Shown here piece by piece: positions 1 through 4,555 of a stretch of 8,101 nucleotides of DNA. Numbering within the stretch: the first letter of the stretch is position 1; each line of letters starts with the position of its first letter. The notes below the pieces were generated by a model that worked only from the letters and a program-made list of their open reading frames with translations, was not told the DNA's origin and searched no databases. The position numbers and the translations under genes are program-made. Source of the DNA: Candidatus Pacearchaeota archaeon (GTDB lineage: Archaea; Nanobdellota; Nanobdellia; UBA10117; JABICX01); assembly GCA_017609995.1 (NCBI GenBank), contig JAFCCX010000015.1:1-8101 (forward strand), given 5' to 3'.

Positions 1-104
1 ATATCAGTAATAGATTTTGCACCGTCTTCAACTAATAAAGCAAGAATTCTAAGTTTAATTTCATTGTCTAATGCCTGTATCTGCTTAATTACTTTATTTA
101 CCAA
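1..104 (-). CDS. ArsR-like winged-helix transcriptional regulator, N-terminal part only
   Basis: The reverse strand encodes 34 residues before the window ends. They include the stretch IKQIQALDNEIKLRILALL followed by an acidic turn and KSITD. The pattern 'LDNEIRLRIL..L' leading into a second helix is typical of the start of ArsR-family and related archaeal helix-turn-helix regulators, which bind operator DNA as dimers. No ATG lies in frame; an in-frame TAG sits a short way upstream, and the only usual start between them is TTG at 104. A GGGGTG Shine-Dalgarno-like run at 109-114 lies 4 nt before that TTG and supports it. The gene is divergent from the CBS-domain gene, so it may control itself and that neighbour. 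The effector domain lies outside the window, so ligand and target are unknown. The family call is fairly safe; the start is less so. Confidence 0.62.
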   Translation of the reverse strand, partial: MVNKVIKQIQALDNEIKLRILALLVEDGAKSITD

Positions 105-125
105 TAAGCACCCCGAAGTAAATAG

Positions 126-147
126 CTATATACAGTAAACTTTATAT
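126..147 (-). promoter_or_regulatory. Candidate leftward promoter of the ArsR-like gene
   Basis: Read leftward, this stretch holds AATATAAAG (147-139) and then TACTGTATATAG (137-126), both AT-rich TATA-like elements. Using about 26 nt from box to start site, they predict transcription starting near 118 or near 104. The first would give a short leader that contains the GGGGTG site; the second would be essentially leaderless. I cannot choose between them from sequence alone. Confidence 0.35.
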
Positions 148-215
148 TACTTATCTTTCCTTGTGATATGTAATCTTTAAACCTTTTATATACTGTAATA
201 TATAACTCAGTAAAC
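127..215. repeat. Short inverted and direct repeats in the divergent promoter region (candidate operators)
   Basis: TATATACAGTA at 127-137 faces an inverted partial copy, TACTGTAATATA, at 191-202. In addition CAGTAAAC occurs twice in direct orientation, at 133-140 and 208-215. The copies overlap or adjoin the TATA elements of both divergent genes. ArsR-type regulators bind short AT-rich dyads over their own promoters, so these are candidate operators. The match lengths (7-8 bp cores) are short and the region is AT-rich, so chance is a real alternative. Confidence 0.35.
185..205 (+). promoter_or_regulatory. TATA elements of the CBS-domain gene
   Basis: TTTATATA at 185-192 is preceded by AAACC, which resembles a purine-rich BRE. 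A second AT-rich element, AATATATAA, follows at 197-205. They predict transcription starts near 214 or 227, giving a leader of about 25-40 nt before the ATG at 253. A third element, TTTTAAAA at 222-229, lies about 27 nt before that ATG and would give a leaderless message instead. The region clearly looks like a promoter; which box is used is open. Confidence 0.45.
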
Positions 216-252
216 AAATTGTTTTAAAACTAATTTTAGAATTTAGTGTGAA

Positions 253-780
253 ATGGACTCAGGAATTAAGGTTGCTGATTTTATGACACGTAAAGTTGTA
301 ACTGTAAGTCCTAATATTAATCTTGTTTCTGCTGCTAAACTCATGAATAAATTTAGAATTGGTGGTTTACCTGTTGTTTCTCGAGGAAAATTTGTTGGAA
401 TTATAACTGAAAGAGATATCATGCGAAGATGTATAGCTAAGAATAGAAAACCAGGTGTAATTAAAGTTAAGGATATAATGACTAAGAAACCGTTTGTTGC
501 ATATGAACATGATGATATGAATCATATTGCTAAGCTAATGGCTACAAATGATATTACTAGAATCCCCATCTTAACTAAAGATAAACTTGTTGGAATTGTA
601 ACAAATCGGGATGTTTTAAAACACGCACCAGATCTTCTTGACATTGTTTTAGAGCAAGCAGCAATTAACAATAGCCGAATGCCTACTGCTTTTGGAAAAT
701 GTGATCATTGTGGTGAACCTGGAAGTTTAACTTTAAGTACTGAACAATTCTTATGTAGTTTTTGTTTAAAGAAGAACTAA
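253..780 (+). CDS. Tandem CBS-domain protein with C-terminal zinc ribbon
   Basis: This 175-residue soluble protein contains two CBS motifs. CBS1 covers about residues 8-58, with VADFMTRKVVTVSP at its start and GKFVGIITERDIM at its end. CBS2 covers about 72-122, with VKDIMTKKPFVA and KLVGIVTNRDVLK. A tandem CBS pair forms one Bateman module, which usually binds adenine nucleotides or related ligands and signals their level. After a helical linker comes a zinc-ribbon knuckle pair: C150-x2-C153 and C168-x2-C171, separated by 14 residues. A CBS pair plus zinc ribbon is a recurring small archaeal architecture without an attached enzyme, which suggests a sensor or adaptor that contacts nucleic acid or a partner protein. 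No catalytic domain is present. It is divergent from the ArsR-like regulator and ends at T-rich sequence. Domain identity is secure; ligand and partner are not known. Confidence 0.9.
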   Translation: MDSGIKVADFMTRKVVTVSPNINLVSAAKLMNKFRIGGLPVVSRGKFVGIITERDIMRRCIAKNRKPGVIKVKDIMTKKPFVAYEHDDMNHIAKLMATNDITRIPILTKDKLVGIVTNRDVLKHAPDLLDIVLEQAAINNSRMPTAFGKCDHCGEPGSLTLSTEQFLCSFCLKKN

Positions 781-797
781 TTTTTTGTTGTTTTTAT
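781..797 (+). terminator. T-rich terminator after the CBS-domain gene
   Basis: Immediately after the TAA stop come six Ts, then TTT-rich sequence including a run of five Ts. Archaeal RNA polymerase commonly terminates at U-tracts without needing a hairpin, so this is a reasonable 3' end. No stem precedes it. Confidence 0.5.
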
Positions 798-810
798 ATT
801 GGTAATGTTA

Positions 811-890
811 TTGCTAAGTTATATGCCGAGATTAGCTTGAACTTAAGTAATCTCAATCAAAGACTTAGCTTGCTGAGCGTAGCGAAGCAA
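811..890. other. Intergenic stretch with several possible stems between convergent genes
   Basis: Three pairings can be drawn. The first, GCTAAG (813-818) with CTTAGC (864-869), would enclose the second. The second is a 10-bp stem of GAGATTA plus CTT (828-838, with G835 bulged) against AAG plus TAATCTC (845-854), with loop GAACTT. The third, TTGCT (870-874) with AGCAA (886-890), abuts the leftward gene's stop codon and encloses GAGCGTAGCG. TTAGCTTG is also repeated directly at 832-839 and 865-872. Because the flanking genes converge, the simplest reading is a shared terminator region, but the nested pairing could also be a small structured RNA. Confidence 0.45.
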
Positions 891-1685
891 TTAAACCAAA
901 ATTAACGTAATAAAGTTTCTTAATCCTTCTGCTAAACCAAGAACAGCAACTGTGATTAGTAACAAGTTGCTAAACTGTTTGTTATCATCTGTAGAGATTA
1001 GCCAGACAGCAGGAATTACAACTAATAATTTAAGTGGAATAAACGAAAAAGCTCCAAATCGTTCTATAAAATATCTAGGTAGCGGGTGCTTTTCCCACCC
1101 ACCTACAAAACGCAATATCATAGATGTGTTGAATGCATCAAAAACATGTGCAAAAATAGCAATAGCTGCAAGTGGTGCAAATATTTTGCTTTTTACAATG
1201 TAATATATTAAGAATGAAACAAACGCCATCAAAACAAGAATTGAACTTGCTAAATTCATATGTTCTAACTGAATCTTATTTGCAACATAAATGAAACTTC
1301 CAATCAGTAAAACAAGTCCAGTTATTGCAGTTATTTTCCAGTAACTTAGTTTTAACTTGGCTTTTAGAGCTAAACTAATTGTAAGTACAACAAGGAACAA
1401 CGTAGTTATAATAGCATAGATTCCTGGAGAAACAAGCCAAGGTGTTCTAGCAATATAACCTACATCAACAAAACTTCTTAGAGCGCTTCCTAGAAAAACA
1501 AAAGGAACTGTTGCGTAAAAGAACTTCTTATCAAACTTTATTTTTCCACCAATAACTTTGTAAATAAGATATAAACCAGTAAATGCAATCAATGCGTAAA
1601 CTATTGTATTAAGAAAAGTGTAACTTTGCTCACTATACATTGGTTGAATAAAATTTCTATTGAATATGTCAAGTAGTTCTGACAT
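891..1685 (-). CDS. DUF63-family polytopic membrane protein
   Basis: This 264-residue protein has about seven or eight hydrophobic segments, near residues 24-44, 56-69, 88-107, 117-135, 147-164, 168-190, 213-230 and 239-262. It shows the hallmarks of the archaeal DUF63 family. R70 and D74 sit in 'GSALRSFVDVG', followed by TPWLVSPGIY (81-90). AHVFDAFNT covers 179-187, with H180 and D183 in a membrane segment, and then comes WEKHPLPR (197-204). Polar residues conserved inside membrane segments suggest an enzyme or transporter, but the family's function has not been established to my knowledge, so none is assigned. Length is normal for the family and the protein looks intact. The start is supported by a TATA element centred about 26 nt upstream, implying a leaderless message. 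It is the last of four leftward genes. Confidence 0.85.
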   Translation of the reverse strand: MSELLDIFNRNFIQPMYSEQSYTFLNTIVYALIAFTGLYLIYKVIGGKIKFDKKFFYATVPFVFLGSALRSFVDVGYIARTPWLVSPGIYAIITTLFLVVLTISLALKAKLKLSYWKITAITGLVLLIGSFIYVANKIQLEHMNLASSILVLMAFVSFLIYYIVKSKIFAPLAAIAIFAHVFDAFNTSMILRFVGGWEKHPLPRYFIERFGAFSFIPLKLLVVIPAVWLISTDDNKQFSNLLLITVAVLGLAEGLRNFITLILV

Positions 1686-1705
1686 AGAAAGCTAAGTTTT
1701 TTGTG

Positions 1706-1715
1706 TTATATATAG
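1706..1715 (-). promoter_or_regulatory. TATA element of the DUF63 gene
   Basis: Read leftward, CTATATATAA lies with its centre about 26 nt before the ATG at 1685, so the predicted transcript starts at or next to the start codon. It fits in the 32-bp gap after the 71-aa gene, which argues for independent expression. Confidence 0.55.
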
Positions 1716-1717
1716 TT

Positions 1718-1933
1718 TTATTGTTTGTTTCTTATAAATAACATGAACAATACTGCTGCTGCTATTGCGGTTAATAAGAATAAGAATACAAAGAAGGGTG
1801 TACCTTGTTCAACTGCTGTTATTGCTGCACCTGTTAAGGAAAAATCCTCAACAGATTTGTTAGCTGCTTCTTGTGCTGTTGGGCCAATCGAGGAAATCAG
1901 TGGTAAAAACATATATTTCAGCTTATTTTTCAT
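1718..1933 (-). CDS. Small single-span membrane protein, unknown function
   Basis: This 71-residue protein has a basic N-terminus (MKNKLKYMFLPLISSIG), a polar middle rich in Ala, Glu and Ser (about residues 18-45), and one strong transmembrane helix at about 46-66. The C-terminus is short and basic (IRNKQ) and would stay in the cytoplasm by the positive-inside rule. The first 17 residues are too short for a confident signal peptide but could be a membrane-interacting segment. A TATA element centred about 25 nt before the ATG supports both the start and the gene's reality. I recognise no family. It lies between the coiled-coil gene and the DUF63 gene on the same strand, so a link to membrane or envelope functions is possible but only inferred. 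An opposite-strand reading of similar length over the same bases is less protein-like. Confidence 0.7.
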   Translation of the reverse strand: MKNKLKYMFLPLISSIGPTAQEAANKSVEDFSLTGAAITAVEQGTPFFVFLFLLTAIAAAVLFMLFIRNKQ

Positions 1934-1951
1934 AAATATATGAAGGTTATA

Positions 1952-1964
1952 CTAATATATAAAA
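1952..1964 (-). promoter_or_regulatory. TATA element of the 71-aa membrane protein gene
   Basis: Read leftward the sequence is TTTTATATATTAG, centred about 25 nt before the ATG at 1933. This is the spacing expected for a leaderless archaeal transcript. Confidence 0.55.
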
Positions 1965-2002
1965 TTTCTTTGATCTTTTAACTATGAAGGATACTTAAAT
2001 GG

Positions 2003-2008
2003 AAAAAA
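2003..2008 (-). terminator. Oligo-T tract after the coiled-coil gene
   Basis: Six Ts on the transcribed reading (AAAAAA on the plus strand) lie 5 nt past the TAA stop of the leftward glutamine-rich gene. This is a plausible archaeal U-tract terminator, with no hairpin. Confidence 0.35.
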
Positions 2009-2013
2009 TGTAA

Positions 2014-2457
2014 TTACCACCCTTGTTCAGGATATTGTTGTTGTTGTGGTTGTTGTTGCTGACCAAAATCAAAACTTTGTGGTTGCTGTGTTTGAGCTGG
2101 TTGCTGCCAGGATTGTTGTTGTGGTTGTTGAGTTTTTTGTTGCTGACCGCCTCTTTCTATTTGAGCAATTCTTGTGTTAAGAGCATCAATTTCAGCTCGT
2201 AAAGCATCAATTTTGCTTGTTAACATGTCAATTTTGCTTTCTAATAGTTGGTTTCCACCACTAGCTGCTGCTGGGCCTGCTGCTATCTGAGCTCCTAAAT
2301 CAAAGCCTCCACCTGCGCCAGGCAAGTTTGCTACTTGACCTGCACCTGCTGGACCTGCTGGGCCAAAAGAACCTGGGCCTCTAGTCTGCGATATATCAAC
2401 AAAATCATTAAAATCCTCATCTTTTTTCTTGAACTTAAACATATCTGAAATTCCCAT
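2014..2457 (-). CDS. Coiled-coil protein with glycine/alanine/proline linker and glutamine-rich tail
   Basis: This 147-residue protein has four zones. A charged head (1-20) contains MFKFKKK. A Gly/Ala/Pro-rich flexible stretch covers about 26-69. A coiled coil follows at about 70-102, with hydrophobic residues at L72, I76, L79, I83, L86, I90, L93, I97 and I100, an unbroken 4-3 heptad spacing that predicts a parallel oligomer. The tail from about 105 to the end is dominated by Gln with Pro, Trp, Phe and Tyr and finishes PEQGW. There is no signal peptide or membrane helix, so it is probably cytoplasmic. The layout suggests an oligomerising scaffold or a condensate-prone tail, but I recognise no named family. 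Its TATA element gives a leaderless start at this ATG. It follows the 461-aa gene with a 79-bp gap on the same strand, and the two may work together. Confidence 0.8.
   Translation of the reverse strand: MGISDMFKFKKKDEDFNDFVDISQTRGPGSFGPAGPAGAGQVANLPGAGGGFDLGAQIAAGPAAASGGNQLLESKIDMLTSKIDALRAEIDALNTRIAQIERGGQQQKTQQPQQQSWQQPAQTQQPQSFDFGQQQQPQQQQYPEQGW
2023..2145 (-). repeat. Low-complexity CAA/CAG codon tract encoding the Gln-rich tail
   Basis: Glutamine codons dominate this stretch, seen on the plus strand as repeated TTG and CTG triplets. CAA and CAG are mixed and interrupted by Pro, Ser, Thr, Trp and Phe codons, so it is a cryptic repeat more than a pure microsatellite. Tail length could vary between strains through slippage. 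Confidence 0.55.
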
Positions 2458-2479
2458 TATATTTAGATAATAAGATTGA

Positions 2480-2490
2480 CATATTAAAAC
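2480..2490 (-). promoter_or_regulatory. TATA-like element of the coiled-coil gene
   Basis: Read leftward, GTTTTAATATG is centred about 28 nt before the ATG at 2457, again consistent with a leaderless transcript and with expression separate from the upstream 461-aa gene. Confidence 0.45.
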
Positions 2491-2530
2491 TTTGTTGTTT
2501 GCTAAGTGTATAAGCTAAATTACAGAAACG

Positions 2531-2536
2531 AAAAAA
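2531..2536 (-). terminator. Oligo-T tract directly after the 461-aa gene
   Basis: The TAG stop of the leftward 461-aa gene is followed at once by six Ts on its transcript strand. This is a plausible U-tract terminator and, with the next gene's own TATA element, argues against strict co-transcription. Confidence 0.4.
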
Positions 2537-3922
2537 CTACCAGTAAATCAATCCATGTGCTTTCTTGAAGATGTCATAAGTTAAAAATAAATTGTCACCT
2601 GCTTGTTTCTTAGCTGCAGCTTCTTCTCTTTTTGCAACCCAACCACTTGGTGCATTCTTATTTCCTACAGGAATAAGAGCGCCAAACAATTCATTGAAGC
2701 CCTTACCTATTTTTGAAAATGGTTCAAAAGGATTTGGTAGCTTATCTATTTTTTTAAATAATGGAAATTCAACTTTAGTTTTTTCTTTCTTAGCTAACTC
2801 GTCATCTGCTTCAGCTAGATATCTGAATAATTCATCTTTCATTGCATCCATTGCTGCGTTTACTGAAGCCAGAAGGTCAATATCTTCTTTATCTTTCTCT
2901 TTTTTATGATTATCAATCTGCTGTTGTGTTAAAGCCATTGATTTAAAAAAAATCTCAGTTCGCCCTAAGTGAATTGGTCCTTTTTGATATTCTTGCATAT
3001 ACGCCATTTCAGGAACACTTCGCCACCTGAATTTTAATTGTATACATGGGAAATATTTTGCATAAGGAACGTTTTTAGTACCTCGTTTCCAAGAACCATG
3101 GTTTACACCGAAAATCTCAATATCAACTAGACTCATATCTGCTGCGCCAATAAGTTCCCACTCTTCTTTAGAACTTCCTGTTTGTAATCTTTCTACGTTT
3201 TTCAAATAAGGTTTAACCCATTTAATGTAAAGCTTAATTACATTGAAATGCTGTCTTAAATATTTCAAATGGAATCTTCTGCTAACTTCAATTTCTTTTT
3301 CAGTTGCTTCTTTCCATTCTAAGAATTGGTAAAGTTTTCTTCCGAGAACTTCTTGGACTTTCTTGTTAAGGCCCATTTGATCTAACTTTGCAACTTCTCC
3401 ATCAACATCTGCTGCTTTTTTTGGAGAAAGATTAAAGAAGAAGTCTGGAAGAGTTGTGAAACCAAGTTGTGTTGCCATTCCATAAACAGATGCTGGGTTC
3501 TTTGCAGAACCTTCAACTAAATCAATCCACATTCCTTTAAGTGCAATTTCAGCTGATTTGCTTCCAGCTTTACTCTTTTTATAATAATTCATTCTTTCAT
3601 CCATAATTCTTAATGAACGCAATATTTGGAATAAACTCTTTAGCATGTTTCCAATAATTGCAAGAAATTCTTTTGCTTTGTCTTGTTGGATTGCTAAACG
3701 TTGGGATTGAACACCCCAAAAAGAAGAAAGCTCGCTTGCTGTAAATGCATCTTCTAGTTTCTCAACATCATATTTTAAATCTTCATGTATAAACTCAACT
3801 AACCAGAAATAATATCTTTCCAAACCACCTTGATAGAGTTGGTAAATAAGGTGATGTGTTGGATCTATCTCATTTACTATATCTTTTTTCTTTTGACTAG
3901 CTAGAGCTGTCTTCGTGACCAT
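2537..3922 (-). CDS. Uncharacterised 461-aa soluble protein
   Basis: I do not recognise this family. The protein is mostly helical and charged, with no signal peptide and no clear membrane span. An N-terminal half (about 20-240) contains several aromatic-rich amphipathic helices, including LIYQLYQGGLERYYFW (25-40), an SLFQILRSLRIMDER segment (96-110) and a basic/aromatic stretch ending IKWVKPYLKNVERL (233-246). A middle section (about 255-330) looks more beta-like, with DIEIFGVNHGSW and CIQLKFRW. A Lys/Glu-rich helical hairpin follows (about 332-385), then a Pro/Phe segment with KLPNPFEPF (394-402), and the protein ends in an aromatic C-terminus, GLIYW. No nucleotide-binding loop, metal cluster or catalytic triad is evident. 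The long unbroken reading frame, the TATA element about 30 nt upstream and the T6 tract after the stop make it a real gene. It neighbours the coiled-coil/Gln-rich gene and is divergent from the 177-aa gene, with a 99-bp shared promoter region. Confidence 0.8.
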   Translation of the reverse strand: MVTKTALASQKKKDIVNEIDPTHHLIYQLYQGGLERYYFWLVEFIHEDLKYDVEKLEDAFTASELSSFWGVQSQRLAIQQDKAKEFLAIIGNMLKSLFQILRSLRIMDERMNYYKKSKAGSKSAEIALKGMWIDLVEGSAKNPASVYGMATQLGFTTLPDFFFNLSPKKAADVDGEVAKLDQMGLNKKVQEVLGRKLYQFLEWKEATEKEIEVSRRFHLKYLRQHFNVIKLYIKWVKPYLKNVERLQTGSSKEEWELIGAADMSLVDIEIFGVNHGSWKRGTKNVPYAKYFPCIQLKFRWRSVPEMAYMQEYQKGPIHLGRTEIFFKSMALTQQQIDNHKKEKDKEDIDLLASVNAAMDAMKDELFRYLAEADDELAKKEKTKVEFPLFKKIDKLPNPFEPFSKIGKGFNELFGALIPVGNKNAPSGWVAKREEAAAKKQAGDNLFLTYDIFKKAHGLIYW

Positions 3923-3948
3923 TATATAATGTAATATACACGTCGTTG

Positions 3949-3956
3949 TATAAATA
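3949..3956 (-). promoter_or_regulatory. TATA element of the 461-aa gene
   Basis: Read leftward, TATTTATA is centred about 30 nt before the ATG at 3922, implying a leaderless or nearly leaderless transcript. A second AT-rich run (TATATTAC, 3938-3931) is too close to the ATG to serve as the TATA box. Confidence 0.5.
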
Positions 3957-3989
3957 GTTTATGTCACTTTCTAAGTCTAGAGTTAGCAA

Positions 3990-3998
3990 ATATATTTA
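3990..3998 (+). promoter_or_regulatory. TATA element of the 177-aa/TIM-barrel operon
   Basis: ATATATTTA, preceded by TAGCAA, is centred about 28 nt before the ATG at 4022, giving a predicted leaderless transcript. No comparable element precedes 4552, so this promoter should drive both genes. Confidence 0.55.
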
Positions 3999-4021
3999 TG
4001 TCATAACTTTTTATTAATATT

Positions 4022-4555
4022 ATGAAGAAACTAACTAAAAAGGGATGGAAAGAAGTAAAAGCTAAATTATCGTCTTTTCATCCAGAAACGCGAATTGTAA
4101 AGTTGCAAAAACTTGCAAAGTTAACTGATGATCTTAAAATTAAAAAACAAATCAAAGACTTATCTGAAATCGCAAATGAAGAGTTATCACAACTAAAACA
4201 ATGGACTGCTGTTGGTGTTGGTCCAACTCCTGCGCGCGGTGTTGTTGGTCGTCTCCTTGAAGAAGAAAAACGAGAGGAACCAAATCTCGAAGAGACTCTT
4301 GAAGCTGAGCTTCCTACACAAACAGAAGAAACAGAAAACAATATTGAAGGTTCTTATACGCCAAGTAATGAATATGTTAAATCTTATGATAGCAAAAAAT
4401 ATGATACTGTAAAAGCAGAGTATGAAGGCCCGAGAGACGCTCCATCATATACTCGAGAAGATATTGGAGAAACCTTAATAAGCAAAGAGCGTTTAACAAA
4501 AACTGAAAGGGAAGAGGAAGAGAGAAAGAAGTATACTTCCTCTAAGAAAAAATGA
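4022..4555 (+). CDS. Charged, probably disordered 177-aa protein, first gene of a two-gene operon
   Basis: This 177-residue protein matches no family I recognise. The N-terminal third (about 1-60) is basic and helical, opening MKKLTKKGWKEVKAKLSSFH and continuing with leucine/isoleucine-spaced helices to EELSQLKQW. A short Gly/Pro turn (VGVGPTPARG, 64-73) leads into a long acidic, Glu/Thr-rich tract (about 78-110). A Tyr/Ser/Asp region follows, and the protein ends in a Lys/Arg/Glu cluster finishing SSKKK. The last two thirds look disordered, without a signal peptide or membrane helix. Its stop codon overlaps the start of the TIM-barrel gene as ATGA, so the two are probably translationally coupled and may act together, for example with this protein as a tether or regulatory subunit; that role is inference. 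The coding frame is kept over readings on the other strand because of its promoter spacing and the operon junction. Confidence 0.78.
   Translation: MKKLTKKGWKEVKAKLSSFHPETRIVKLQKLAKLTDDLKIKKQIKDLSEIANEELSQLKQWTAVGVGPTPARGVVGRLLEEEKREEPNLEETLEAELPTQTEETENNIEGSYTPSNEYVKSYDSKKYDTVKAEYEGPRDAPSYTREDIGETLISKERLTKTEREEEERKKYTSSKKK

Noticed and set aside
952..1203. Rightward 83-aa reading opposite the DUF63 gene
   Set aside because: It lies entirely within the well-supported DUF63 coding region and has no promoter or ribosome site of its own.
1725..1943. Rightward 72-aa reading opposite the 71-aa membrane protein
   Set aside because: The leftward reading has a TATA element at the right spacing and a proper transmembrane helix. 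The rightward one has Asn/Lys-rich, Thr/Ser-rich composition typical of a reverse shadow.
2023..2145. Triplet-rich tract considered as a CRISPR-like or tandem repeat array
   Set aside because: There are no regular spacers or fixed repeat unit; it is simply mixed CAA/CAG codons for a glutamine-rich tail.
4078..4341. Leftward 87-aa Ser/Arg-rich reading inside the 177-aa gene
   Set aside because: Extreme Ser/Arg/Phe bias, complementary to a Glu/Lys-rich real frame. The rightward frame has the promoter and the ATGA operon junction.
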